In this document: positions 30,309 to 42,974 of the stretch, piece by piece
How the letters are laid out: every line of letters starts with the position of its first letter
How positions within the stretch are numbered: position 1 is the stretch's first letter
NCBI GenBank assembly: GCA_003586115.2
Contig: QVOM02000070.1
Location: 888,189 to 952,188 of the forward strand
Origin: Salvator merianae
Taxonomy: Eukaryota > Chordata > Lepidosauria > Squamata > Teiidae
DNA length: 64,000 bases
Reading direction: 5' to 3'
Made by a program: the position numbers and the translations under genes
Notes under the pieces: generated by a model
What the model saw: the letters and a program-made list of their open reading frames with translations, nothing else
Told to the model about the DNA's origin: nothing
Database searches by the model: none

Positions 30309-33300
30309 GTAAGCTCCACTATTCCTTTTGCCAGGTTTTCTTTTTTTCAACAGAGTCTCAACTGCAGATAACTTCAGGTGGGGCTGAGACCACACGTGGA
30401 ATAGATTGAATGAATTCATTTGAGGTATTTACTTAATTAGAATATGTCATTGGGCCTTAGGCCTCCAAGGCCTCTGACTTATACTTCCCTAAATAGTTGG
30501 TGCCCGCATATGTCTGGCTGCTTGTCCCTTTGGAGAACATGTATAGATGGCTCACAAGATCTTCTATCCCTGTTTCACATACAAAAAAAGTACTTTGTTG
30601 TAGCATAGTCAAAGCACCCAGATATGCATCTCTGACTTACAGAGATGAGATACCTGCCCAGGAGGATTATCCTCTGCAGAAGAGGCTCCTAAGAGACCAA
30701 GTGAAATTATGAATAGTCACATCTCTCTCCATGATCATTTGACCTAAGCTTTTCATCCCTTTTGAAAGTGGGATCCTCATTTTTAGATATGTAACATATA
30801 ATCTTACTGTCTTTTTAGCCTTGTTCAGCCTTGCCTATCCTGGCCTTCCGAGATTGTCTCTTAAAGTCCCGAGCTCCTCCTACCAATTGTATGTATATGC
30901 CCAAACGGATAGTCACACACATTTCAGAAATCATGCAGCAGTCTGGCTGTTTCTAAAAACATTATGCTCACTGGTGCTGACTTGGTTCTGGTGTAACTTT
31001 TTGTATTAATTGTTTTTAAGGGTTCTATGAATGCTTACAGTTAGAGATATTACAGTGGCCTAGTATTTCGGCATATGTCAAAACCTGTGGATTTGATATG
31101 TGTTGTGGGATTTCATTATCATTACTGTCCTCTAGCTATGGTGATGGAAGTTGAAGTCCAACAACATCTGGAAGTCTTCAGGTTCTGTAATGCTTGATGT
31201 AAATTTTCCAGAGCTGGAATGGTAAATGAGACTGGATGAATTCCTATATAACTGCCTATGTATTTGTCTGCTAAAAGGATGTGGATAGCCAGTTCTATCC
31301 CAAGAGTTTCATGTATAAATGAGAGCAGCTTTAGTAAACAGAGTCAAAAAGTACAGAATGTTCCATCATAATCGAACCTAAAACGGACTGCAATATCTAT
31401 GTACATATTTGGCTTTGGGGTTTTTTTATAGCTAATTACTTTTCTGCAGCTGGCCTGCGAATGGATTCCTGCAATAGGAAATCTCTCTGTGTCTCAGGCT
31501 GCTAAAAGCCAGCTCAGATATCCAGAACAAAAAGTGCACATTGTGTGCCTTTTAGACCTATTCAGTATGCAGGTTAGCTACTAAGTTGCAGTCCTGCCCC
31601 CTAAGTTGCCACCTTCCATCTGCATGGAATTTTTGATAGAACTGAACACAAGCTTTATTTCTTACCTGTTCACTAAAGTGCTATCAGTAAGGACTACATT
31701 ATTTGCTTTTCTTGAAATGGGAATAATCCACCAGGTCTTGTGAGCCAGCCTGCATTGGTATGTGAAAATGCCTTGGTTATATGCACACTGTGTTTTATTT
31801 ATGTGAAGATTCACTGTGTTTATTGCTTTCTTTATAGATCTGTCCTCTCCTGCAGTGATGGAGACTCAACCCGCACCGAGACATCTCATCTCCATGCTTG
31901 ATCAACGTCCTCACCTTCGAACCAGAAAACAAAAAAACCAGGGAGAAGGGCAGCCAAGCTACCAAAGGGGAAATGGACAGAAATACAGCCGTTCACATCA
32001 GATGGAGCTGCAGAGAATGCAGAAACAGGCCACTAACCAGGCAGAGGAGAAACAAAGTTTAGCAGAATTCATTCAGCATGACAGGGAGATGCGCCGTGAA
32101 GATCGAGAGTTCCAGGCTCAGCTTTTTGAGAAGCTTTTTCAAAAGCAAACAGAGCTTGTACAGGCACTCGCTCAGCGGGCCCCTGCCAGTCCTACTTCCA
32201 CTGCCTGCACCAACGCTCTGCAGATGTCCACAAAGAATGGAGCTGGAACAGCGGCAGGACTCGGCTCTCAGCTGCAGGCTTTGCTGGAGCAGATCATGCA
32301 AGCTGAGGTATCTGGGAAGGGCCTGTCCAGGCTTGCAGTGAAAGAAGCCCTTGGAGGAGCAGTGAAGGTGCCCCCGGAAGTGCAGTACTGGACAGCTGAA
32401 GAGATACTGAGATGGCTGCTGTCCCAGCAATCTCCTGGAGACCAGTGTCAGGAGGTGCTGGCAGGACTGAGGCCTCCTCCTATTGCGGGTCACGAGGGAG
32501 TAACTGGGAAGGGTGATAATCCAGAGGTGCATCTCTCGATTTTGAATCCGCTGTGTGATTCCTATCAGAGTTCTGGACAGCCAGGTAAAGGCCAGGCACA
32601 ACCACTCTGTGTGAGCAATTGCGCTAAACCCTTGGAGACCGACATAGATGTAGAGAAGCACCGTCAGTCTTTCAGGCAGTTCTGCTACCAAGAAGCCCAG
32701 GGGCCCCAAGAGGTTTACAGGTGCCTGTGGGGGGTTTGCCATCAATGGCTGAGGCCGGAGCTTCGCACCAAAGAGCAGATCATGGAGCTACTGGTTGTGG
32801 AGCAGTTTTTGAACATCCTGCCAGAGGAGATTCAGACTTTGGTACGTGAGTGCCAACCGGAAAATGGCAAGGAGGCTGTAGCTCTGGCAGAGAGGTTCCA
32901 GCTTCATTTTGAGTCCAAGAGGCAACGGGACCAGGTAAGACCAAATTAATAGTTGAAGTTTTTTCTTGTTTGGGTTTGAAGTTGGATTCGGCAGAAGATA
33001 GGGAACCTTCCTCTTCGGTTTGGCCAGATGGAATAATTTGACTCCCATCTGCACTGTCTGTGGAAAAAAATCTAACCCTTTGCTAGGATGCAGGGTCAGA
33101 CACTTGTAGTAGGGAAAGAAGCAAGAGAAAGTCCTGCAGAGCTCAGAAGCCTCCGTGTTCTGATTCCTGGAAACAGTGCCTGGGTTTTTTTCCCCTAGCC
33201 TTTGATAGACCCAAAACAGCCATCATTTTTTCCCTCTAGGCAGCGTTTACATGGTGGCATTTAAGTTTGAACATGCTTGTTTATGTAACTCCTTTAAAGA

Positions 33301-33468
33301 TGCTTTGAAAGAGCAAATTTGCAGCCTTTTGCTTGATCTTCAAAATAGATCCCAAAATGCCTTGTCTTCCCATGTGCCCTGTTCAGGATTTCTCAGCAGC
33401 ATTCTAAAAATTGGATTCCTGGGAATTGTGTTCCGTTTCTCCACCTTGGGCAAAATAAGAGACAGACA

Positions 33469-33500
<32 letters not shown>

Positions 33501-36500
33501 AGTATTAGTAGAACAAAAAGACCAGTTAACTTGAACAGCAAGTGATGAATGCAGTTATGATGCCCTTATTGTTCCAGACACGGCTGACATCTCATGACAC
33601 AGTGACAGATTATCCTCAAGAAGTGTTGGATGATGATCAGAGACAGTCTACTATCAAAGACAGCCAAGAGAACCTTAGGAGAACTGGCTTGCTTGGTAAG
33701 GATTAGCTGATTAGATATCTCAGGCCTCTTTCCTGATCTTTCTAGATTTACAGAATTGATTCCTGCATTCCTCTTTTATGATGAAAGCTCAAGCTATTAT
33801 TTTACAGAATGTCTGTGTATTTCTCTTTCACTCCTTACCCCACCCACCCCAGTAACTGATTTGATTGTCCTTGCATTGAACCTGTTCTTGGAGAACAGAG
33901 TTTTCAGTGGCTACTAGTCATCCAAAGACTGAAGCTCATTTTCCTTAGCAGATGTGCTCCTATGAAACATGAGTAAGCAAGTGATGTCTGGTTGTATCTT
34001 GCTTGTGAGTTTCCCAGAGGCATCTGGTTAATCTCTGTAAGAAAGACAACAAAAGTGGTTTCATGTGGCATGTATTTATTTAATTTTATTTATTGTCAAA
34101 TTATATACTACATCCTATATGAAATGTCCTATAATGGTTGACAGCAATAAAATAAAGAACAATAAAATAAATGAAGAACTTCATCATCCTCATATGTTTA
34201 TTACAGTATGAAGGCCCCTATTGGAAAACCAAAAACACATTACAATAGGAATCTATTACAAAACAAACTGAAGACCTAAAAAGTTAAAAGACATAAATTT
34301 TGTTATAAAAAGCCAATATAAGGCAAATATAATATTTAGGATTACTGTTATTATTACAATAAAAACTAATTAGACACCGAACTAGATATGCACTAAGTTC
34401 TGGCTCTCTGCTGCTGCCTGAAATTTGACCGTGTCTTCTGTAATCTGCTTATTGGTACCTGCAAGAAACAGTGTTAGGTACCACTTAAGGGATCTCCCCA
34501 GATATTTTCTCATATATGGTTTAAGCAGTTTCCTATGATAGTCTGTATAAAAGTAGCATAAAATAGAAAAACTTAATTGAAAAAAAAAAAACACAAATTC
34601 ATAGAAAGTTACTCGATAAGTCTGTCAAAAGTCTACGTAAAGAAAAAATATTGAGATAGTGCTGAAAAGTTAACTAAGTGGGTGCCTGATGGACTTCAGA
34701 GGAAAAAGTATTCCACAACTGGAATGGAGAAAGCCCTTATGCATTCCTTGCTCTGGAATGATAAAATGACAAAATCCGTTTAATTAAACCCAGCATCATA
34801 ACTTGAAGGCACCTTGAATAGGAATTCTTAAATAAATTGCAGCATTGCATCAAAAGGTCCTTTAGCCAGATCTCCTAAGTTAAACAAGACCTTCTATACA
34901 ATGCAGATCATAACTGAAGTTCCAGATTAGTCGTGCAAGTGAGCCAAACTTCATATGATGTTTGTAAAAAGGTATCCATAAAAGGGGCAGTCTGCTTCTT
35001 GGCATAATTTACTTCTAAGGATTCTTAAGGAACATCTTATTTACACAAATGTTTTAAATGCGACAAAAGTAGGCTTCATGGTGTGTTTGGTGTGGAAAAG
35101 ACTACCAGACTGCTTTTCACGTGATTAAAAGTTATATTCAGATTCAAATGAAACAGAGAGATAAATTCAGGAAGCTGTACTTTATAAAATACACTTTAAC
35201 GAGTGGACATCTCCATTTTTTTGTAATGTGGAAGGAACATCTGAGCATCTTTTGCATGCAAAACACTGCATTTATAATTATGTCTACAGTATCAAGTCAC
35301 TTCCTAAGATTTTTTTTTTCTAAAATGATCCTTCAGGGATAAGTGAAGCCCTGCTGCATCTGTGGGACCCAGATCTTCTGATTCCCAGCCTAGGGCCTTA
35401 ACCACAAGCCCATCTGTTATTTTTCTATCTTGGCAGGTCTCTCAAGGTAAACTTATTCTCCATCTTCAGGTACAGAAGCACACCTTCGTCTGAGGAAGAG
35501 ACCAAAGCCAGGCCCCAGGGAACGGATTGTGCCCAAACAGGATGGAGGACATGGAGAGGCAGCAGCAAAGCAAAGGAAGCTGGATAGTAATTTCCAGGAA
35601 CAGGAGATGGCCGAAGCTGGAGAAAAGGCGAAGCAGACGGCAGTCCCTTTGGCAGGAAAGCAAACGGGGAAGGCCAAAGGGCGGGTGAAGTCTGCTCCAG
35701 GGTGTGGCAATATTGATGTGGCTGGGGAGAGCCCTGCTGAGGGGGAAGCCAGGGGGGAGGTCAGTGGCCGGGTGTTAGAAGCTATGAATGGGGCCCTGCC
35801 AACTAATGCAATACGTGAGCAGACAGCATCGTCAGCCGGCCTCCAGCCGGCCCGACTGGCTTTTGACAAACACGATCCCGTGCCCTGCCCCCAACATGGG
35901 AATGAAGGTCACATGTCTCCGGAAGTGGATGGACCCTCCCTAAGTGACAGCATTGACATGCTGCTGGATTCTCCTTGGAGTGGAAATGGGAGCGGCGACA
36001 CAAACCAGGACGGGCCGTCAGCTTCCAGGATGCTCCCGCCCTGCACTGGCTGTGCCCTGTTGAAGGCTGAGCTGGACGCTCTTCGGGAGGAGCTCCGACT
36101 AACTCAAGGTAAACTCGTCGGCATTGAGTGGGCAGTGGTTGCTTCACCGCCATAGTGTGGGTTGCCTTTTGGTCTCCTTGAGGCATGTGGACAGATCTCT
36201 GTATTGTGATTATGTTAGTGTGGTGGCCCCTCTATGACCTGCTGGCGCGTTTGCTTCCATTTAACCGTTTTTAGCCATTCGCACACTGTGCAGGGCACCG
36301 TACAGCAGTAACTTGGGCCCTTTCTGCACTTACCTTATTCAGTGCTACAGTTCATCATAGTCCTCTTCAGGGCCTCATCGGTCTGCACATTAGTGCAGAT
36401 CTGTGAGGCCCCACCCACCGCTGATACGCTCAGTCTACGCTGGATGGAGCTTAATCCTGATGAGGGAGACCTCAATCAAGATTACCCGTAGACCTTGACA

Positions 36501-38260
36501 TCGAGGCCTACCAGTGAACCCGCATGGCCTAGTCCAGAACACGCAGGCGTCTGGAAGGCATGCCTCCATTTTTCGTTCCTAGCCGTTTGGAGTGTTCGGA
36601 GCCTGGCCCCAAATCTTGTATGAGCTCTGGGGCCGTGGTGGGTGTTCTTCAATATTATTACCAAAGGCCACATTTTAAGGATGCCAATGAACATGTCCTG
36701 CCATTGATAGTGTCATCAGATCCAGGAGCAGGGTGTGAGGGTGACCCTGAGCACTGTACTCCTAGGTCATGACCCCTTCAGATATTTTACATTCTGGCTG
36801 CCAATCAGCCCCGGGAAGTATAGGTGCACTGTCTGGGGGTGATTGTTTTTTTAATCCAAAACATCTGGAGGAGGGCAAGTTGTTCAGTTACCACTGTTTC
36901 AGATATTAGGACACAAAGCAGGATATTGCATAGTTTCCCTTGAGACATGTGTGATAAAAAAAAATGCAGGGTAAGTGTTTTAAACATGGCCATAAATGCT
37001 ATTCTTAAAACCTACTTCTAAGGCAAACACAAGCAAACAGTATGATTGTGTATATAAAATGTATTTATTGTTGGCAGCAAGCATAGACAAGATCTCACTA
37101 TGATGGTTTGCAAGGTGCATGGCACAAGACTTGGCTTTTGAGCTGGGATCTGAAAAAGAGAGCTATCTCACAATCAAGAGTAGCATACCATTTATTGCGC
37201 TTATCATCTACTGCCTCACAACTGGAGTTCTCTGGGTAGTTGTTAAGAACCGAAATTTAATTTAAATTAAAATAAAAACACTGTAACATGCAATCAAAAA
37301 CAAGACTGTTAAAAGAAGAATAAGGACCTTAAATTGTGTCCAGGCACAGTGTTATTTAAAGCATAATTGAAAATACCTTCATAAATATTGCCTGAAGTCA
37401 ATAGAGAGGTATGAATATCCAGAGGTATGAATGCAGAGGAAGGTAAAATGATGGAAAGAGAAACCAAAGTTGTCAGAAGAAAATTTTATATTGCAGTGAC
37501 CAACATTTTTAGGCCAATGGGTTGCTGTGGAAGTTTGAGGGCGTGCTTTGGGCATCCACGCCACATGTTTGGTTTTTGCCACCAGGCTGTTCTCTTCTCA
37601 AGGAGAAAGAAATACGTTCAGATCTTTTGCTTTTGCATGAGACCTGTGCAAATGCTGGATGCAGTACAAATTAAAGCCAACCTCTGGTTTCACAATGCAG
37701 TGATTTGAAGCAGAATGGGAAGTATTTAAATTTTCTGCAGTTGCAGGAGATCTGCAACTTCTTCTAGTTTTCTCGTTTCAACTTTTTTTGAAGTAAGACA
37801 TTCTCCTTGACACTCTGCAACAATTAGTACAGTGATGCAGGGCTCTGAAGCTTTGTGAGCATGAGCAAAAAGCCTTCAGGAAGTGCATAATCCCTCCATC
37901 CCAGGAGCCATGTTGTGGTTTTGAAAAGTTGATCCACTATAAAAAAAAAACAGGGCGTTTGGAATGTGCAAAGAGACTCAGAAGAAGAGAGAGAGATGGT
38001 TGACTAAAAAGCAAGACAGAAAATTCTGATGTCTAATTCTGGCATGCAGTCACTCTTGCATGTATTGACCGACCTATAAATCAGTTTCCCTTTTTGTTAA
38101 CTGTATAGCTTCTACACTGTATGGCCTAAGTGGTGTGGCTTTACAAGACTTATCAGAGGCCCTTGGCACAGTTGTGCATATTCTGAACAACCGGAAGTCA
38201 CTATCAAGAGCTAACACCTCCCAGAATGTTGATGAAATCCCTAGCAGACCGGTATGGTAA
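29705..38260 (+). CDS. Myb/SANT-like + SCAN domain protein without zinc fingers, five coding exons
   Basis: Coding exons 29705-30308, 31838-32934, 33578-33695, 35470-36108 and 38109-38260 join in phase to 2610 nt, giving 869 residues plus stop. Domain order: a Myb/SANT-like DNA-binding domain (12-100; Trp13, Trp25, the [17 protein letters not shown] core, CPFYDE); a Ser-rich linker with WGTQ/WGSQ repeats; an acidic VKEEE sumoylation-like site at 188-192; a Gln/Glu-rich helical region (about 250-310); a SCAN dimerisation domain (474-560, [13 protein letters not shown]); a basic then acidic tail; and a CTGC plus short coiled coil (798-819). No C2H2 finger exon is found before or after. By family knowledge it should be nuclear, bind DNA through Myb and dimerise through SCAN. 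The start has A at -3. Expression and target are unknown. Confidence 0.85.
31838..32934 (+). CDS. Myb-SCAN coding exon 2: helical linker and SCAN domain
   Basis: The exon is 1097 nt between TTATAG|ATCTG and CCAG|GTAAGA, residues 203-567. It has a charged helical stretch ([20 protein letters not shown]), a region around [16 protein letters not shown], then a full SCAN domain from [20 protein letters not shown] to [10 protein letters not shown]. Confidence 0.9.
33466..33503. repeat. (GAAA)n microsatellite, Myb-SCAN intron
   Basis: About nine AAAG/GAAA units between coding exons 2 and 3. Confidence 0.85.
33578..33695 (+). CDS. Myb-SCAN coding exon 3
   Basis: The exon is 118 nt, acceptor TTCCAG|ACACGG, donor CTTG|GTAAGG, residues 568-606. 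It is acidic and polar with no known motif. It is supported by open frame and phase on both sides. Confidence 0.75.
33696..35469. other. Intron between Myb-SCAN coding exons 3 and 4
   Basis: It contains a short LINE-tail scrap at 33995-34033 (gtttcccagaggcatctggt), a TTTA-rich retroposon tail near 34070-34170 and a partial reverse SINE at 35355-35425. Nothing coding is recognised. Confidence 0.5.
35470..36108 (+). CDS. Myb-SCAN coding exon 4: basic/acidic tail with CxxC
   Basis: The exon is 639 nt, acceptor CTTCAG|GTACAG, donor CAAG|GTAAAC. It opens with a basic stretch ([20 protein letters not shown]) that could act as a nuclear signal, continues through charged low-complexity sequence, and ends with [20 protein letters not shown]. 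An upstream acceptor near 35436 was discarded because it meets a stop at once. Confidence 0.8.
36310..36790. mobile_element. GGCCCTTTCTGCA-family long element, Myb-SCAN intron
   Basis: It opens gggccctttctgcactta, and its interior (gaacccgcatggcctagtcc, then cgttcctagccg) resembles the long copy at 49049-49569. The right terminus is not clear. Confidence 0.45.
38109..38260 (+). CDS. Myb-SCAN terminal coding exon
   Basis: The acceptor is TGTATAG|CTTCT. The exon encodes [20 protein letters not shown] and ends SRPVW followed by TAA. The stop overlaps a good donor (TATG|GTAAG). See the finding on the two ways of ending. Confidence 0.75.
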
Positions 38261-39642
38261 GAAAAAAAAAGTAAGTCTACCTCTTCTCTTATCCTCTGGG
38301 CTTTTCATGTTTTCTAGCTCTCTGTTCTCCTTCAGCAACAAAAACGCTTGGTGTCTCTAATAGATTCCAAGAGAAGAGAATAGCTAACAAAGATATGGGA
38401 ATGATTGAAATGTGAACTCTGTAAAAATATGGCTTTGTTTCTTGTGCTGTGTGATGGGCGAGGAGAGAAGTCTTTAAGATGCACCAAAGGCCATAGTGTT
38501 CTTAAGCAGCGGGTGGCCCGATGAAGACTAGTCACTTCTCTTTAGAGCAGGCATCAAGACTATCAATCAGTTTATTGATATACCGGCTTTCCAGGATTGC
38601 TCAAGGCAGTTAAAAGAAAACATGAATTACTTTATAATAGTAATAATAATGCAATAAATACAAAATAAAGCAAAAACAGCCCCAGGGATGGTGTTTAATT
38701 ATATGTACCTGGTGAACTCAACGGCAGCACCCAACAGAAATGGTCTTCTCTCAACCCCAGCCTAAAGCAGCCACAGGTCTTATGCATGCTTGGGAGGAGG
38801 GTGTGGCAAAGGCAAACTGGTTCAGCTGAAGCACCAAGACGTAGTCTTCTCCTCTTGCCTATGTGGTCTTCTGCTACTATGTTCCTCCTCCAGCTCTCAT
38901 CAGTCTGAAGCAGCAAGGCCACAGTCAAGACTGCAAGGCCATGCATTCCGCACCCCTAGTAAGGAGGTACAGGGCGAGACCTGAGTAGGAGCTTGGGACG
39001 CTCAAACTGCCTATCCCCATTCAGAAGTGTAGTGTCACAAGAAATTGTTTTATTTGTGAGTCATCATATGGGTCTGTCTGGTTCAGGCTTGTGTGCTTTT
39101 ACTGGCAGTATCTCTCTAGAATCACAGGAGAGAGTCTTCCTAAGCTCTCATGAGACGTGGCATCGTGAACACAAGACCACTTTTAATGAGATTTTCTAGT
39201 CCCCAGTGAAAAGGTACTAAGATTCGGGAACTCTGATCAGATTCAGAGATTTGTTTCATGGAGTACATGGAGTAACCACTGAGCAGAAGAAGTTGTGCTT
39301 GTGAAATAAAGGGAGTTGCCTAGGCAAATTGTTGTCTGACTTGCATAATGCAAGTCTGCTTTATTTATAATGAGTTAATATAATTCAACCAGGAATTAGA
39401 CTTCGTTGTTTTTGATTGACAGCCAATTTCTTGTATATCATTTGAATTATAATGAGCAACAACAACATAATCCTCCTAATGCCAAAGCCTTAGGTTCAGG
39501 AAACTTTCTTTTATTCTTAAAGGGGCCTCTTAGGTGATACATATAAAAAGGAATGTTAGTTGCCTGAAAAAAAATGAAATATGTATGCATGAACGAGTGG
39601 ATCTTTTTCAGATATTCATGTTTTTTTGGGCTTTCTTCTTAG

Positions 39643-40000
39643 AATTCCTGAAGCATCATGTGACCCAAGCGACAAGAAATTCAGCAGCAATATTGACGTT
39701 AGGATGAGGACCTGAATTAGAAAGAAATTCATTGTCTTACGACTGGCCTTGCTACATTCATCCCCCCTCACTCCCACTGCCTTCCTAGTAAGTTACTCAA
39801 GCTACAACAAGCTCCTCTTGGCCTGCTGTAGTTTGGATAGCGACTATCATTATCTTGTCTTTTTAATGTTACCCTAGGTATTGTTTGTTTTTTATACATT
39901 AGTAGCTGTTTCTTCCCTTTCCTGCTTGGACCTAATAAAGGAATTGGGAAAGTTTTTGTATCCTGTTTGTGGACAATAAATAGCACTTGTGTAGAGACAG
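39643..40000 (+). other. Candidate last exon / 3' UTR of the Myb-SCAN gene
   Basis: A strong acceptor (gctttcttcttag at 39630-39642) is followed by a frame open to 39715, then AATAAA signals at about 39934 and 39974. Joined to the donor at 38257, the split codon would read TGA. The segment would then be 3' UTR. Confidence 0.4.
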
Positions 40001-41369
40001 CTGGCACAGATACTTGGCATGCGGAAGCACCTCTCGTTTAAACCTCAGTTCTAAGCTCCTGTCTCCGACGGAACTCTTGGGCTAGGCAAGTCTGCTTTGG
40101 TGGAAGAAAGGGATTGGGTGCTTAATAAAGCAGGAAAAGAAGAGTCCTCCTTTTGTGGTTTCGTACTCTCATAGTTGATTGGGGGGGGGTGCGCAGGGGC
40201 TGAGGGCAAAACATGGCACATGCCTGAAGAAGGTGGGTATAACTACTTGTGAAGTTTTTCAGAAAGCATGGCTGAGTCTTTTTGGCCTAAGGACCAGACT
40301 GAAAGCTGCTCATCCCTTCAGTGAGAGAAGAAGCTAAAGCAGCAAGTGCTTCCTTTCACATCTTGTGAACGTATTCAACATATACAACCCGCATGTTAGC
40401 ACATGCAGACCACAAAGATCCAAGCTGACTCCCTTAAGCAACTGTATTTCCTCACTGTAGGGGAGATGGAGAAAGCTCTCTACAGCACTTGCTCTTTGGG
40501 AATTTTTAGGTAGAAGGGTTTTGCCTCTCTGTCTTAGAACTGAATGTCCTTACTGTGAGATCAGGCAATAAAGCTACAGGGGCTTACCGGCTGTTTGGTA
40601 TGGGCTGGCAGCTGTGGCAGTCTTTGGCGTGAAGCCACTGAGTCGTTCAGAACCTCTGACTTGCCCTGCCGAACTGCATTTCCTGTAGAATGGAGAGACA
40701 TAAGGTTCAGCAAGATGAAAGCAAGGCTTTCAGTTGTCAGCTTGCCTCCGCCACCCTGGGTTTCGTAGGCAAGGGTTAGTGGCTCCAGTGTTCATGTTGG
40801 CAGTGCATTAGTGTCCTTCTCATCTGTCTTTCGCCTTAACAGGTGTGACTGCTTGATCCCAAGAAGCAGTTGGTTTCTCTGGATAGGAATTGTCTCTGTG
40901 GGAGCGCTGTGCAGTTTCAAAGATCCTTTCCCAGCCCTGCAACTTGAAATCCATTATGCAGAGATCAGAATGAGGAGTAGCAATTGCACCTGAGCCCCTT
41001 TCCCCAAAGAAATGAATGAGTCCAGAACAGCTGCAGAATTCTGAAGTGGAACATTTATTTATTTAATCCATATACGTCCAGAGAGGCTTTCCAGCAATTT
41101 AAAAACGTAAAAAAGAACACCAATAGAAAGTTCTGAAATGAATAAAAGTGCCATTCAGCATGCGATTCTAGGGGGCACTTGAAGCAAAAATAGTAAGCAA
41201 ACCTTTATATTTATTAATCACCTTCATAAAAACTCAGTGTGAAACACCTTCACACATAAATGATAAACTCATACTGTTTTATCTTTTAAGTTTTTATTTT
41301 CATATGGAATATGAGAGTTCAATCCAAATTAAAACACATTCTGATTGATGGCTGTCCAGCTCTGCCTGA
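40000..41369. other. Intergenic stretch after the Myb-SCAN gene
   Basis: I see no gene, RNA or clear repeat, apart from an extra AATAAA near 40122 and AT-rich retroposon-like text near 41050-41330. Confidence 0.5.
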
Positions 41370-41560
41370 AAACATAAGAACATAAGAGGAGCCCTGCTGG
41401 ATCAGGCTGCAGCCCATCTAGTCCAGCATTCTGTTTCACACAGTGGCCCACCAATTGCCTCTGGACATTCTCAAGCAGAAGACAAAGGCATAACCTTCGC
41501 CTGCTCTCAGTTCCCTGCAAATGGCTTTTAAAGGCATCATGCCTATATCTCTAACTTATC
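41370..41560 (-). repeat. CR1/L2-type LINE 3' tail, reverse
   Basis: The copy reads cataagaggagccctgctgg, ccatctagtccagcattctg and cagtggcccaccaattgcct. It is the reverse complement of the tail seen in full at 25880-26460. Confidence 0.75.
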
Positions 41561-41935
41561 ACTCTAAGATCAAGAGGTGAAGAGGCCATTTCCACTCTAG
41601 TTACTGTATAAGATAGATGGTAGATAAGATATATATTGGTATATCTTTATATTGGTAGATAAGATACATCTATAATTTGGCAAGGAAAAATAAATTCAAA
41701 ATATAATTTAGGAAAACATATACAACCTAAATAAATTCAAAAATAGGACTCAGGGTGATTTTCGGAGAACTTTTGAAACAAAAGTGGATCTTATATGGCA
41801 AAAAATACAATAATTGGTTACACCATCAAGTTACCTTACTGTAAAGAAATTTTACCTAATATTCAGCCAGGACTTTCCTTTAACTTAAGCGCATTATTCT
41901 GTGTCCTCAGGATTAGTAAAGAAATAGGTGATGAT

Positions 41936-42232
41936 CCTCTTTGGCGCAGAAGGCTAAGGCACTGATCTTTCAATAGGAGGATCAGAGTTCGAGGCCCCTG
42001 TCTGCCGTGTAGAGGGGATGATCGCCCTCTACTGGCCTCTAGCTCCAGCCAACCTAGCTGTTCGAAAGCAAGTAATTGCAAGTAGATAAATAGGGAGCAT
42101 CACATTGTGTGATGCGGAAGATAGACAAATGTAAGCCTTCGGACGAAAAATAACCTTGTAAGCCGCTTTGAGTCAGCTTCGGCCGAGAAAAGCGGGGTAT
42201 AAAAACCAAGTTCTTCTTCTTCTTCTTTGGTA
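41936..42232 (+). repeat. Sauria-type SINE: tRNA head with Bov-B-like tail
   Basis: The tRNA-related head has ggcgcagaaggctaaggcac and a B-box-like gagttcgaggcccc. The 3' end reads gtaagccgctttgagtcagc, then aaaagcggggtataaaa, and finishes in (TTC)n. A tRNA head plus Bov-B-derived tail is the layout of squamate Sauria SINEs, which supports the host assignment. Confidence 0.75.
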
Positions 42233-42477
42233 GGACATTCATTTATAATCTTACGATTTACTGCATTTGAAACTTATACCTTTTTGCTACATGAGTACAG
42301 TACAGGCATCTTTCCAAAGAAACAGGCACCATCAAGGTCTATCCCTTTTTATACTAATGAGATAGGAACTGCTGAAGCACTGAAGGCTCTGAACTATTCT
42401 CTTTGCTTCACTTCAGCAGAAATATAACCTGATCAAAATGGGAAAGGATGGGAAACTTGCAATAAGATAAATAATTT

Positions 42478-42606
42478 TTGCCCTTTCTGTACTGGGTCTT
42501 ATTCTGGGATATATCCCAGGGCCTGCCGTAATCTGCACTACCTTGCGGATGACAGGCCCCTATTCTGTGATGTGTCCCAGAATAAGGCCCACTGTGGAAA
42601 AGGACT
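42478..42606. mobile_element. GGCCCTTTCTGCA-family MITE, internally deleted
   Basis: It starts gccctttctgtactgggtct and ends ataaggcccactgtgg. It is about 50 bases shorter than the 180-base copies. Confidence 0.55.
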
Positions 42607-42974
42607 CTTATCTCTTTAGAAAATGAGTCTTGCTGCAAAGGCAGTATGGCAGAAGCACAGAACTGTGCTATAATGGACTGTGTAGTAAGTATGCTGTCAG
42701 AGCAACATTCTTCCTAAGGTTGGATTAATATCATAGTGTCTTTATGGGGAGCCTGTAGTCCTTCCTATGCTGTTGGCCTCTGGCTCCCATAATTTAAGAC
42801 CATTTGTCCCACTGACAGAAAATGTGAAAAGTTGTAGTCCACCAGATATAAAGAGGTCACAGTCCCTTCAAATTTAACTTATGAAGTGAATGCTTTTTAA
42901 AAAAATAATATCGATTGAACTATATAAATACTCAGGAGAAGGAAACGCAGCTCACAAGTTTTTTTAAGAATGAG

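Noticed and set aside
32059..32745. 228-codon minus-strand open frame
   Set aside because: It is the antisense of the SCAN-containing exon and has no support of its own.
35436..35469. Upstream acceptor for Myb-SCAN coding exon 4
   Set aside because: Use of this site leads to an in-frame TAA within five codons.
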